DNA of 64,000 nt from Allobosea caraganae. Its GTDB lineage: Bacteria; Pseudomonadota; Alphaproteobacteria; Rhizobiales; Beijerinckiaceae. This document shows positions 9,200 through 17,877 of this stretch, one piece after another. Position 1 is the first letter of the stretch, and every line of letters starts with the position of its first letter. Location of the stretch: NCBI RefSeq assembly GCF_003351345.1, contig NZ_QQTO01000019.1, positions 372,001-436,000 on the forward strand, given 5' to 3'. The notes beneath the pieces are model-generated. The model was not told the DNA's origin, ran no database searches, and was given only the letters and a program-made list of their open reading frames with translations. Both the position numbers and the translations under genes were made by a program.

Positions 9200-9236
9200 A
9201 CGGCCCTCGCCCCAACGGGCGGGGGCCGTTTTCGTT
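9200..9236 (+). terminator. Rho-independent terminator after fliO
   Basis: ACGGCCCTCGCCC pairs with GGGCGGGGGCCGT around a short loop and is followed by TTTTCGTTT. It lies 19 bases after the fliO stop, so fliP may have its own promoter in 9240-9389. Confidence 0.8.
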
Positions 9237-9389
9237 TCGGCCGGTGCTTTCGCCGCGCCACAATCGATCAACAGGAATTCCGTGCCGGAGCGTTCCGGCT
9301 GTCGGCGTTTCGATTGCCCTAAGGTCAATCTCTCACCTAGCGTCAGCAGGCCCGGCCAGCCTTGAGTCGGGCGGCAATGGCGGCTCTGC

Positions 9390-10160
9390 GTGACTTCGAT
9401 CCTGACGGCTGCGAGATGGCGGCGTTCCGCCGGCCGCGCGCTCTGTGCGGGCGCGCTGCTGGCGCTTGCGCTCGCTGAGCCGGCGCGGGCGCAGACGCTC
9501 TCGCTCGATCTCGGCCAGGGCGGCGGCGTCGCCGAGCGGGCGCTGCAGCTCATCGCCGTCATCACGGTGCTCTCGCTGGCGCCGTCGATCCTGATCATGG
9601 TGACGTCGTTCACGCGCATCGCGGTGGTGCTGTCGCTGCTGCGCTCGGCGATCGGCACGCAGACCGCGCCGCCCAACGCCGTGATCATCGGGCTCGCGCT
9701 CTTCCTCACCGGCTTCGTGATGGCGCCGACCCTGAAGGAGGCCTATCGCGTCGCGGTCGAGCCGCTGATCGCCGGGCAGATCCAGCCGCAGGAGGCCTAT
9801 AATCGTGGTGTCGTGCCGTTCAGGACCTTCATGCTCCAGCACGTCCGCGAGAAGGACCTGCAGCTCTTCATCGAGATGTCGCGCGAGCCGCCGCCGGCGA
9901 CGCCGCAGGACATCCAGATCCAGGTGCTGGTGCCGGCCTTCATGATCTCGGAGCTGCGCCGCGCCTTCGAGATCGGTTTCCTGCTCTTCGTGCCGTTCCT
10001 GATCATCGACCTCGTCGTGGCTTCGATCCTGATGTCGGTGGGCATGATGATGCTGCCGCCGGTGACGGTGGCCCTGCCGTTCAAGCTGATCTTCTTCGTG
10101 CTGGTCGATGGCTGGGGGCTGGTCGCCGGCTCGCTGGTGAAGAGCTACGGCAGCGGCTGA
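9390..10160 (+). CDS. fliP: Flagellar export gate protein FliP
   Basis: A 256-residue membrane protein with an N-terminal signal sequence (ALCAGALLALALAEPARAQ), as usual for FliP, then conserved FliP blocks: MVTSFTRIAVVLSLLRSAIG, LALFLTGFVMAPT and, near the end, LMSVGMMMLPPVTVALPFKL. Five FliP copies form the core export pore. The start is a GTG with no clear ribosome site; no better in-frame start precedes the signal peptide. Confidence 0.95.
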   Translation: MTSILTAARWRRSAGRALCAGALLALALAEPARAQTLSLDLGQGGGVAERALQLIAVITVLSLAPSILIMVTSFTRIAVVLSLLRSAIGTQTAPPNAVIIGLALFLTGFVMAPTLKEAYRVAVEPLIAGQIQPQEAYNRGVVPFRTFMLQHVREKDLQLFIEMSREPPPATPQDIQIQVLVPAFMISELRRAFEIGFLLFVPFLIIDLVVASILMSVGMMMLPPVTVALPFKLIFFVLVDGWGLVAGSLVKSYGSG

Positions 10161-10270
10161 ACCGCCGGCCGCCGTCTTGCCTGCTTTTAGCGTAGCCTTC
10201 CGTATAGTCAGATTGTCCTGTCCCGTTCGCCGTGCCACGCCTGTGGGCGGACGAAAGCGGGACGGTATCC

Positions 10271-11212
10271 ATGTGGCTCAAGCGCCTTGCACTCGGTCTG
10301 GCCTTCGCGCTCGTGCTGGCCACGGCGGCGCAGGCCGATGACGCGCGGGCCGGTTGCGACAAGGGTGGCTTCGAGGCCGGCATCGCCTATTGGCGGCCGC
10401 TGGCCGAGCGCAACGAGGCCCGGGCGCAATATTGCCTCGGCGTGCTCAACGACGCGATCTCGCGCGACGAGGCGCTGGCGGCGTCGTGGTACCGCAAGGC
10501 GGCCGGGCAGGGGCTGCCCGAGGCGCAATACGAGCTCGGCTGGATGTATGCGAGCGGCCATGGCCTGAAGCAGGATGACGAGCGCGCCCTCGCCTGGTAT
10601 CGCCGCGCGGCGGATCAGGGCCATGCCGCGGCCCAGTTCCGTCTCGGCCAGATGCACGAGCAGGGCCGCGGCGCACCAGTGGATTTCGCAGAGGCGTTCG
10701 GCTGGTATCGCAAGGCGGCCAAGCAGGGCATCGTGATGGCGCAGGCCCTGCTCGGGGCGCGCTACGAGCTCGGTCTCGGTGTCGGGCGGGACGAGGTCCA
10801 GGCGGCGCTCTGGTATCGCAAGGCGGCGGAGCAGGGCCATGCCGGCGCGCAATTCTGCCTGGGCGTGCTGTACGCCCAGGGCCGCGGCGTGGCGAAGGAC
10901 GAGGCTGCGGCCGTCGCCTGGTTCCGCAAGGCGGCCGAGCAGAGCGACGCCCACGCGCAATACGAGCTCGGCAAGAGCTATGTCAGCGGCTCGGGCGTCG
11001 TGGCCGACCACGCGCAGGCGGCGCTCTGGTTCCGCCAGGCCGCGGAGCAGGGCCATGTCGGCGCGCAATACAACCTCGGCACCCAATACCGCGACGGCGA
11101 TGGTGTCGCCAAGGACCTGGCCGAGGCCCTGACTTGGCTGCGCAAGGCAGCCGAGCGGGGCGACGCCCGGGCGATTCTCGACCTCAAGCAGATCGAGAAG
11201 GGGACACCATAG
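10271..11212 (+). CDS. Exported Sel1-repeat protein
   Basis: A signal peptide (MWLKRLALGLAFALVLATAAQA) is followed by about eight tandem Sel1-like repeats of ~36 residues (motif A-x-W-Y-R-K-A-A-x-Q-G-x-x-x-A-Q-x-x-L-G), with conserved Ala/Leu/Gly spacing to the end. These make an alpha-solenoid for protein binding, probably in the periplasm. The ATG at 10271 is chosen because the signal peptide begins there; an upstream GTG at 10232 is in frame. It sits inside the flagellar locus, converging on the large TPR gene, but nothing in its sequence ties it to flagella. The partner is unknown. Confidence 0.8.
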   Translation: MWLKRLALGLAFALVLATAAQADDARAGCDKGGFEAGIAYWRPLAERNEARAQYCLGVLNDAISRDEALAASWYRKAAGQGLPEAQYELGWMYASGHGLKQDDERALAWYRRAADQGHAAAQFRLGQMHEQGRGAPVDFAEAFGWYRKAAKQGIVMAQALLGARYELGLGVGRDEVQAALWYRKAAEQGHAGAQFCLGVLYAQGRGVAKDEAAAVAWFRKAAEQSDAHAQYELGKSYVSGSGVVADHAQAALWFRQAAEQGHVGAQYNLGTQYRDGDGVAKDLAEALTWLRKAAERGDARAILDLKQIEKGTP

Positions 11213-11231
11213 GGAGCGCTTCGTCGCCGCC

Positions 11232-14200
11232 TCAGCCGCGCCCCTGCGCCCCTGACGTGCCCGCTTCTGCCCCAGCCGCGCCGGCGGGTGGGGGCGGCGC
11301 CGGCTCCGCCTGCGGCTTGCCGCGCATGGCCGAGGCATAGGCCGGGTAGCGCTCGCGATAGGCCTTCATGAAGTCGGAGAGCGTGTCGGCGCCGGCGGCG
11401 GCGCGGGCCATCTCGCGGATGTCGGCGGGGTTGTTGCGGTTGGCTGATGTGGCGAAGGCGAAGGTGCGGGCGTCGCTGCTCTCGGCCATCTTGCCGGCGA
11501 ACTTGGCCCGCAGCCGGTCGAGCTGGAGCGCCTCGCTCGCCATCACGTAGGAGATCGCCGAGCGCATCACGTCGGCGCGCTCGCCATCCTTCAGCGTCGT
11601 GTTGCCGCGCCAGCTTTCGCCGAGCAGGCGCTCATGCGCCTCGCCGGCCTCGCGCCAGCGCCGGCCGGCCCAATAGACGTCGGCGCGCAGCCGGTCGACC
11701 TCGGGGCCGCGCTCGGCCTCCAGCATCTCCAGCGCCTGATCGGTGCGCGAGAGGTCGGAGAGCGCCTTGGCCTCGAGCAGCAGGCGGGCGCGCTTCACAT
11801 CCGCCGGCAGCTCGATCAGTCGCGTCGCGTTCAGCGCCTGCAGGGCTTCGGCCGGTTTGCGGTTCATCAGCGCGATCATGGCGAGCCGCGCCGCCACGGT
11901 GGAGCGGGCCGCGCCGGTGAGGCGGGTGTCCATCTGGTAGCGCAGGATGTCGGCCGCCTGGTCGAGCAGGTCGAGCTCGACCAGCCGGTCGGCGAGCAGC
12001 CGCGTGATCTCGTCGCCGCGCCGGCCGATCGGCAGGAACTCCTTGAAGTCGTAGAACAGGGCCAGCGCGTCGATGCGCGGCAATTGCTCGTGGTCGCGAC
12101 CGCTGAACATCTCGGCGAAGCGCTGCGCCGTCTCGTCGTGCAGGCTCCGCGTCAGCGGGTTGTCCGGGTAGCTGTCATTGGCGCGCCTTGCGATCTGGAA
12201 GGCCTCACGCCAGCGCTTCTGTCCGAGATAGAGCCGGCCGAGCTCGGCCAGCGCCTCGATCTCGATCTCGCCGCCGCGCCAGGTCACCGAGACGGTCTCA
12301 AGCCGGGCGGCGGCCTCGTCGGCCGAGATGGCCGGCGGCGTCTGCGCCAGCGCGAGCTTGACGCCGCGCAGCTGCGCCTCGGCCGCCACGGGCCGGCTCT
12401 TCGCCTCGAACAGCGCCTTGTAGGCGTCGAGCGCGGTCTCGGGGCGACCGCTGACATCGTCGAGCATGGTGCGCAGCAGGGCGAGCTTCTCCTGATGCAC
12501 GACATCCTTGGGCAGTTCAGCGAGCAGGTCGAGCTGGTGCTCGGCGACCGTCATGTCCTGCATCGCCATGGCGGCGCGTGCCAGGGCGGGGCGGAACTCG
12601 GCCTGCAAATCGTCGGGATAGGTGTCGAGGATCGCCTGTCCGCGGCGGAAGCCGGCGAGCGCCTGGCCGGCGCGGCCGAGCCGCTGCTCGGCGAGCGCAC
12701 GCCAGAGGCCAGCCTCGGCATCCTCCTTGATCGGCCCCGCATTGAAGGCCGCGACCGCATCCTGATCCCGATGCATCTGGACCGCGAGCACGCCCTTGAG
12801 GAACAGCGCCTCGCGGTTGGCGCGCATGGCCGGATCGTCGTTCAGCAGCGCCTGGAGCGGGCCGGCCGCCTCCGAGAGCAGCTTGTTGGCGGCGTAGAAG
12901 CGCGCCAGCGCCAGCCTCGCCTCGGATTTGCGGCCGCGCCCGGCGCTTGCCACCTCGGAAAGCAATTCGCGGGCGCGCTCGCGGATATTGGCGACGCGCT
13001 GCTTGCCCCAGCTGTCCGGGTCGAGCAGCGGCTTGCCGGCCTCCGGAGCCTTTTCAACCGCGACGCCGCCTTGCTCGGGCAGGTCGAGCGTCACGGTCAA
13101 CCCACCGGCGCGGCCGATCTGCACCTGGTCGGTGTTGGCGCGTACCACGACATCGTCGGCGCGTGGGCTGACCGCGATGCCGTGCGCCGTCTGGAGCAGG
13201 CCGAACTCGACGAAGCGATAGGGCTTGGAAATGGCGCGCGTCGGCCCGAGCACGGTCGCGACCGCGAGCGGCAGCCCGGCCGGGCCGGATTCGAGCCAGT
13301 GCACGCCGGTCATGCCGGGCAGCGGCACGGCGAGCACGGTCTGGCCGCGCTCGTCGATGGTGCGGCGCGGCGCCAAGCTCTCGGCCGGCTTGCCGGCCTG
13401 CTCGCCGAGGCTGAGCGACCAGGTCGGGCCGTCATCGACGAGCCGTGCGACCTGCTGGCTCTTGAGGAGCAGCTTGACCAGCGTGACCTTGCCCTCGCGG
13501 GTGACGGTGGTGTCCTCGACCAACTGCGGCAGGACCTGCCTGAAGCTCGCCGGGTCGATCGTGTCGCGCGTGTCGAAGACGAGCGTCACCGTGCCGGCAT
13601 CGCTGAAGGCGGCGGCGCCGGTCAGGCGCGGGAAGCGGAAGTCGATCTTGCTGCCCTGCGGGCCGGAGGAGGCTTCGATCTTGACGAGCTGCGGCGTCGG
13701 GTCCGGGACAGGGGCGGCCACGGCCGGCTTGGCCAGTGGCTGGGCTTGTTCCGCCGGCTGCGCGCGGGTGGGCTCGGGTGCCGGCTTGACGGCGTCGGGG
13801 GCTGCGGAGGCGGGCGGCTTCGGGCTGGCGTCGTTCGCCCCGGTCTGAAGGCTGGCCAGGGTGACGATGCCGGGCTTGGCCGGGCGCAGCAGGTCGACGA
13901 TCAGCCCGTCATCGTCGCGGAAGCTGCGGGCCTGCCAATCCTTCGGCAGCGCGAGGTCGATCGTCGTCGAGGCCGTGCCGGTCTCCTGCGCCTTGAGCGT
14001 GACGCCTTCGGGCAGCCAGGGCTTTATCGCCGAGGGCTCGATCGCGAGCTGCTGGTCGAAGTTCAGCCGCAGCGTGCCGTCGGCCAGCTCCTGCGTGAGC
14101 CTGGTCTCGGGCGGAGCCTGGAAGATCAGCCGCTCGAGCGTCGGCAATCTGGCGCTGCGCAGGGTGAGGGGTTTGGGCGGCGCTGGCGGCTTGCGCGCGG

Positions 14201-14690
14201 CCTCGCGGGCCTGCGCCTCGGCGACGCGCAGGCGCTCGGTCATCTCGGCGATGACCTCGGGCGGCGGTCCCGGCAGCAGGCCGGTCCAGCTCTCGGGCAG
14301 AAGGTCGATGAAGGCCTTGTCGCCGGCCTCGATCAGGTTCGCCTTGAAGGGACGGGCCAGCGCGAAGCGGACGCCGCGGCCATCGGGATCGGTGCGGACG
14401 ATCGAGAGGTAGTCGGGCAGCTCCTTGACGATCTTGCTGATGTCGACCTTCACGGCCGAATCGAAGGCGACGACGAGCACGCCGTTGCCGACCCGGATGC
14501 GCGTCGTGGTCGGTTCGTCGAAGCTGAGGGAGAGGCGCCCGAAGCCGGCCGGCATGGCGGCGCCGCGCAGCGAGGCGTTGGCGGCGAGCGCCGGCGCGGA
14601 CAATCCGGCGGCGACGCTGAGCGCGGCCAACCCGATACCGAAGGCAAGGGAACGCGGGGAACGCAACCGGCCAAACTCACGCAACGCCAC
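11232..14690 (-). CDS. Large exported protein, AMIN-like N-terminus and TPR repeats
   Basis: 1152 residues. A signal peptide (about 1-37, ending ALAANA) is followed by beta-rich segments that read like AMIN-type domains (for example FGRLSLSFDE, IDFRFPRLTGAAAFSDAGTV and VTVTLDLPEQ), a Pro/Ala-rich linker at about 270-330, and a helical C-terminal half (about 590-1130) with degenerate TPR units. AMIN domains bind cell-wall or envelope partners elsewhere. Its place between fliP and motE suggests a periplasmic flagellar or motor role, but the function is not established. The start is a GTG and a sigma-54-type element lies 20 bases upstream. A long open frame on the opposite strand is an artefact of GC-rich codons. 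Confidence 0.75.
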   Translation of the reverse strand: MALREFGRLRSPRSLAFGIGLAALSVAAGLSAPALAANASLRGAAMPAGFGRLSLSFDEPTTTRIRVGNGVLVVAFDSAVKVDISKIVKELPDYLSIVRTDPDGRGVRFALARPFKANLIEAGDKAFIDLLPESWTGLLPGPPPEVIAEMTERLRVAEAQAREAARKPPAPPKPLTLRSARLPTLERLIFQAPPETRLTQELADGTLRLNFDQQLAIEPSAIKPWLPEGVTLKAQETGTASTTIDLALPKDWQARSFRDDDGLIVDLLRPAKPGIVTLASLQTGANDASPKPPASAAPDAVKPAPEPTRAQPAEQAQPLAKPAVAAPVPDPTPQLVKIEASSGPQGSKIDFRFPRLTGAAAFSDAGTVTLVFDTRDTIDPASFRQVLPQLVEDTTVTREGKVTLVKLLLKSQQVARLVDDGPTWSLSLGEQAGKPAESLAPRRTIDERGQTVLAVPLPGMTGVHWLESGPAGLPLAVATVLGPTRAISKPYRFVEFGLLQTAHGIAVSPRADDVVVRANTDQVQIGRAGGLTVTLDLPEQGGVAVEKAPEAGKPLLDPDSWGKQRVANIRERARELLSEVASAGRGRKSEARLALARFYAANKLLSEAAGPLQALLNDDPAMRANREALFLKGVLAVQMHRDQDAVAAFNAGPIKEDAEAGLWRALAEQRLGRAGQALAGFRRGQAILDTYPDDLQAEFRPALARAAMAMQDMTVAEHQLDLLAELPKDVVHQEKLALLRTMLDDVSGRPETALDAYKALFEAKSRPVAAEAQLRGVKLALAQTPPAISADEAAARLETVSVTWRGGEIEIEALAELGRLYLGQKRWREAFQIARRANDSYPDNPLTRSLHDETAQRFAEMFSGRDHEQLPRIDALALFYDFKEFLPIGRRGDEITRLLADRLVELDLLDQAADILRYQMDTRLTGAARSTVAARLAMIALMNRKPAEALQALNATRLIELPADVKRARLLLEAKALSDLSRTDQALEMLEAERGPEVDRLRADVYWAGRRWREAGEAHERLLGESWRGNTTLKDGERADVMRSAISYVMASEALQLDRLRAKFAGKMAESSDARTFAFATSANRNNPADIREMARAAAGADTLSDFMKAYRERYPAYASAMRGKPQAEPAPPPPAGAAGAEAGTSGAQGRG

Positions 14691-14709
14691 ACAAGCGGGC
14701 AGGGCGCTC

Positions 14710-14725
14710 GCAACGTGAGTGCCTT
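14710..14725 (-). promoter_or_regulatory. Sigma-54-type promoter of the TPR gene
   Basis: Read on the minus strand it is AAGGCACTCACGTTGC. GG and GC are separated by 10 bases, and GGCAC-N5-TTGC matches the -24/-12 consensus. The transcript would begin only about 8 bases before the GTG start, which is short. A TPR-gene promoter of the same type as that of flgF fits flagellar timing. Confidence 0.5.
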
Positions 14726-14916
14726 GACCAAAGGGGAGGTTAGCGCGTCAAGGATAATGGCGGGTTAATATGGTTGGGGTCTTGGAGTTAGATAATTCAA
14801 AGGCTTAGGGCTATTTTGGTTTCAGTTTCGGGGCGGAGCCATCTTTCATGCCCAGCCCTCGCTCCCCCGCTCGGCCGTGTTCCGATCGATGTGCGGTTCA
14901 GGGGCGGCCCATACAC

Positions 14917-14942
14917 AAAAGACCCCACCTTTCGGCAAGGCC
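14917..14942 (-). terminator. Terminator after the two small membrane-protein genes
   Basis: On the minus strand GGCCTTGCC and GGTGGGGTC pair (with several G-U pairs) around a GAAA loop and are followed by TTTT. It lies 30 bases after the stop of the 30-residue gene and would end the fliL-fliM-DUF6468-motE transcript. I see nothing else in 14726-14916. Confidence 0.55.
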
Positions 14943-14971
14943 TCGGAAGCTATCGGTAGGCGTAGCAGGGT

Positions 14972-15064
14972 TTAGTGCTTTTGCCCCAGATAGCTGAAGC
15001 CGGCGATCATGAGCGCGCCGAGAGGCGCGATCCACATCGCGAGTATCTCGAACCATGCGGTCAT
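14972..15064 (-). CDS. Tiny single-TM protein, coupled to preceding gene
   Basis: A 30-residue frame: MTAWFEILAMWIAPLGALMI followed by AGFSYLGQKH. It is almost entirely one TM helix. Its ATG overlaps the TGA of the preceding 110-residue gene (ATGA), the hallmark of translational coupling, and a terminator follows its stop. I do not recognise it. Size and arrangement resemble small membrane regulatory subunits, but no function can be assigned. Confidence 0.5.
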   Translation of the reverse strand: MTAWFEILAMWIAPLGALMIAGFSYLGQKH

Positions 15065-15393
15065 GACACCATGTCTCCCAATCCGCGTTGCGCGACCTTG
15101 TGGATCACAAAGCTTATTACCACACAACTGGCCGCGAGTGCCAAAACCACGGCATAATGGGCTTGGGCCATGCTATTCAGATAGGAAGCGATCGGCGCAA
15201 AACCACCTACCGCCAAGATCGCGATGGCGAGGCCGTTGAGATAGGTCGCCCGGAGCTTCGTCTTCTCGTTCTGAACCGAGTTCAACCGCTTTTGTTCGTC
15301 GGTAAGGAGCACAGGATCACGGCTCACCTCGACAGGTGGGCTCGATGTGCCTTGCCCTGGTGGGGAAGCCTGATCTCCCAAGGAGCCGCTCAC
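15061..15393 (-). CDS. Small two-TM membrane protein of unknown function
   Basis: 110 residues: a polar, Pro/Ser-rich N-terminus, a charged helix (LTDEQKRLNSVQNEKTKLRATYLN), then two TM segments (GLAIAILAVGGFAPIASYL and YAVVLALAASCVVISFVIH). It lies 34 bases after motE on the same strand and overlaps the 30-residue gene by 4 bases. It may be read as the tail of the flagellar operon. I do not recognise the family; a two-TM accessory or holin-like protein would fit the shape. Confidence 0.6.
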   Translation of the reverse strand: MSGSLGDQASPPGQGTSSPPVEVSRDPVLLTDEQKRLNSVQNEKTKLRATYLNGLAIAILAVGGFAPIASYLNSMAQAHYAVVLALAASCVVISFVIHKVAQRGLGDMVS

Positions 15394-15427
15394 GACGCAT
15401 CGTCCTCGCCAACTGGCACAACGCGCC

Positions 15428-16270
15428 TCAGCGCCTTGCCGGCGGCGCGATCGCCGGCAGTTCGCTGCTCGGCAGCTGGCCCGAGTCGGCGGTGGAGCGT
15501 TCGACGGCGGGGTTGCGCGCCTGCGTGGCGAGCGCGACCGTGAGCTTCTCGGCGCGGTCGGGCGCCATCGCCGCCAGCACCTCGGACATCTTGCGCGGAT
15601 TCATCTGCTGGACGACGGGGACGAGCACGTCGAGGCTCAGGCGGTCGAAGACGCGCGCCGCCTCCTTCGGCTTCATCGCCTCGTACATGATGACGAGGTT
15701 GCGCACGGCCTTGGCCTCTTCCTCGGCCGGCTTGCCCCTGGGACCCTCGACCCTGGTCTCCAGGCGCTTCAGGTCGTCGACGCGGGTGTCGAGCTTCTTC
15801 TCGGCGCTGTCGAGCAGGCGCTCGCGCATGTCGAGCTCGCGCATGCGGGCGTCGATCTCGTCGCGCCGCTCGCCGAGGCGTTCGAGCAGGGCGCGCTCGG
15901 CGGGCGAGACGGGCTTGGCGGTGCCGTTCATCACGGCGGCCTTGTTGGCGGGGTTGGCGGCGCGCGCGGCGTCCGCCTTGGCCTCGGCTTCCGCCTTCTC
16001 CTGCTCCTTCTTCGGATCAGGCTTGTCGACCGAACCGGTGGTCTCGGGGTCGAGGAACGTGTCGGGCGCATGCGCCTTGGCGATGATCTTGGCGAGGCCC
16101 CAGACCTCCGGCTCCGGCTTGGCTGCGGCAGGCGTGGCGCTGGCAAGCGCCGGCGGGCTCGCCGGCACCTTGCCGGGATAGGGCTCCGAACCCCAGGCAA
16201 GCAGCTTCAGCGCCAGGAGGCCCATGGCGCCGAGGATGACTGCCGGGATGAGGCGGGGCCTCTCGATCAT
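15428..16270 (-). CDS. motE: MotE-family flagellar motor chaperone
   Basis: 280 residues. One N-terminal TM segment (LIPAVILGAMGLLALKLLAW), a Lys/Ala-rich linker, a coiled coil (about 130-185), and a C-terminal MgtE-N-like helical domain (NLVIMYEAMKPKEAARVFDRL and VVQQMNPRKMSEVLAAMAPD). In Sinorhizobium MotE is a periplasmic chaperone for MotC. It overlaps the DUF6468 gene by 4 bases and belongs to the fliL-fliM operon. Confidence 0.85.
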   Translation of the reverse strand: MIERPRLIPAVILGAMGLLALKLLAWGSEPYPGKVPASPPALASATPAAAKPEPEVWGLAKIIAKAHAPDTFLDPETTGSVDKPDPKKEQEKAEAEAKADAARAANPANKAAVMNGTAKPVSPAERALLERLGERRDEIDARMRELDMRERLLDSAEKKLDTRVDDLKRLETRVEGPRGKPAEEEAKAVRNLVIMYEAMKPKEAARVFDRLSLDVLVPVVQQMNPRKMSEVLAAMAPDRAEKLTVALATQARNPAVERSTADSGQLPSSELPAIAPPARR

Positions 16271-16719
16271 GCCGCCTGGCCCTCCAGGCGCCGGGCGGCG
16301 CGGGCGCGGATCGCGGCGGCCGATTGCGCGGCGCTCGCCATGCGCGAGATGGTGGCCGGCTCCTCAGCCGGCGCCTCGGCCTGCTTCGGCGCGACCAACG
16401 TCGCGGCGCTGACGATCTGGCTGATGCGCTCCATCACGGCCTGGCCAGCCTCGACCTGCGAGGCGAGGTCGGCGGCGTAGCGCTCGGCGGTGCGCAGGCG
16501 CTCGGCCAGGGTGCGGTCGCAATCGCCGAGCGTGAGCTTCAGCCCGGCAATGGCGCGCTCGGCCGTGTCGGTGGCGGAGATCAGGGCGCCGATGGTCTGG
16601 CGCATCGCCGATTCGTCGGCCTTCAGCCGCTCGATGCGCTTGGCCAGGATGTAGCAGGTGATGATGGTGGCGACGAGAAGGCTGGCAACCAGCACATCGG
16701 CGATGAGGGTGATCGTCAT
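16267..16719 (-). CDS. DUF6468 flagellar-locus membrane protein
   Basis: 150 residues: an N-terminal TM helix (IADVLVASLLVATIITCYIL), then a long charged coiled-coil region (RIERLKADESAMRQTIGAL). This matches the DUF6468 proteins that sit between fliM and motE in many alphaproteobacterial flagellar loci. Function is not established. It starts 15 bases after fliM ends and shares an ATGA overlap with motE. Confidence 0.8.
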   Translation of the reverse strand: MTITLIADVLVASLLVATIITCYILAKRIERLKADESAMRQTIGALISATDTAERAIAGLKLTLGDCDRTLAERLRTAERYAADLASQVEAGQAVMERISQIVSAATLVAPKQAEAPAEEPATISRMASAAQSAAAIRARAARRLEGQAA

Positions 16720-16734
16720 GGCGTGGTTCCCAAG

Positions 16735-17877
16735 TCAGGAGGCTGAGCTGAGGTGGCTGGTGATGCTGTCGAAGGCGGCCATCGTCGTCTTGGAGCGATG
16801 CAGCGGGCTGACGACCTGGACGGCGATCTTGTCGTCGACCCGGCCGATGCGGCCCTCGGTGACCATGAACTCGCCGCAGCGCAGCGAGACGACCGAATCC
16901 GGCCTGGCGTCGAACATCAGCGTGTCGCCGATCTCGAGCTTCATGACGCGCTTGAGCGGCATCTGGGTCTCGTGCAGCACGCAGGTGACGTCGACATCGG
17001 TCTGCCAGACCTCGGTCGCGAGGTGATTCTCCCAGATCGGGTCGCGGCCGAGCTTCTCACCCATGAAGCTTTCGAGCAGCAACTCGCGGATGGGCTCGAT
17101 CGTGGCATAGGGCAGCAGGACGTGGAGCGAGCCGCCCCGGCCCTCCATGTCGAAGCGCAGCTCGACGCGGATCGCCGCGTTGGCCGGGCGCGAGATCGAG
17201 ACGAAACGCGGGTTCGACTCGATGCGGTCGACCGTGAAGGTCACCGGCGAGAGCGGGTTGAAGGCGGCCTGGGCATCGCCGAGGACGACGCCGACGACCC
17301 GGCGCAGCAGGTTGATCTCGATCGAGGTGAAGGGCCTGCCGTCGACGCGGGCGGCGGGCTGGCCGCGCTTGCCGCCGAGCATCGTGTCGAGCACGGTGTA
17401 GGTCAGGGCAGACTCGATGGTGACGAGGCCGAAATTGTCCCATTCCTCGGCCTTGAACACGGCCAGCATCGCCGGCAGCGAGACCGAGTTGATGTAGTCG
17501 CCGAAGCGCACCGAGCGGATGCTCTCCAGCGTGACCTCGACATTGTCGGTGAAGAAGTTGCGCAGGCTGGTCGAGAGCAGCCTGACCATGCGCTCGAAGA
17601 TGATCTCGAGCATCGGCAGGCGTTCGTAGGAGACCGAGCCGGACTCGACGATGGCCTGGATGCCGGTGCGCGCGCCCTTGTCGTCGCCGCCCGAGAAGCC
17701 GAGCAGGGCGTCGATCTCGTCCTGGCTCATCAGGCGGTCTATGCCGCCCTCCGGCTCGCCGTCCTCATCGACCATGTCGGGCATGGCGGCCCATTCGGCC
17801 GCCATGTTCTCAGGCGTCAGCGGCTCGTCCTTGGGGAGAGCGGCGGTCGGATCGAGTTCGTTGTCGCTCATGCTCAC
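16735..17877 (-). CDS. fliM: Flagellar C-ring switch protein FliM
   Basis: 380 residues. The segment LMSQDEIDALLGF near residue 50 is the FliM docking signature, placed after an extended N-terminus. The CheC-like middle domain and the C-terminal SpoA domain (GDTLMFDARPDSVVSLRCGE) follow. FliM binds phospho-CheY and sets rotation direction. It overlaps fliL by 4 bases. Confidence 0.95.
   Translation of the reverse strand: MSMSDNELDPTAALPKDEPLTPENMAAEWAAMPDMVDEDGEPEGGIDRLMSQDEIDALLGFSGGDDKGARTGIQAIVESGSVSYERLPMLEIIFERMVRLLSTSLRNFFTDNVEVTLESIRSVRFGDYINSVSLPAMLAVFKAEEWDNFGLVTIESALTYTVLDTMLGGKRGQPAARVDGRPFTSIEINLLRRVVGVVLGDAQAAFNPLSPVTFTVDRIESNPRFVSISRPANAAIRVELRFDMEGRGGSLHVLLPYATIEPIRELLLESFMGEKLGRDPIWENHLATEVWQTDVDVTCVLHETQMPLKRVMKLEIGDTLMFDARPDSVVSLRCGEFMVTEGRIGRVDDKIAVQVVSPLHRSKTTMAAFDSITSHLSSAS

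Noticed and set aside
11634..14768. A 1044-residue open frame on the plus strand opposite the TPR gene
   Set aside because: It is antisense to a coherent gene with a signal peptide and repeats. Its composition (Arg/Gly/Leu/Asp-rich) is what GC-rich codons give on the other strand.
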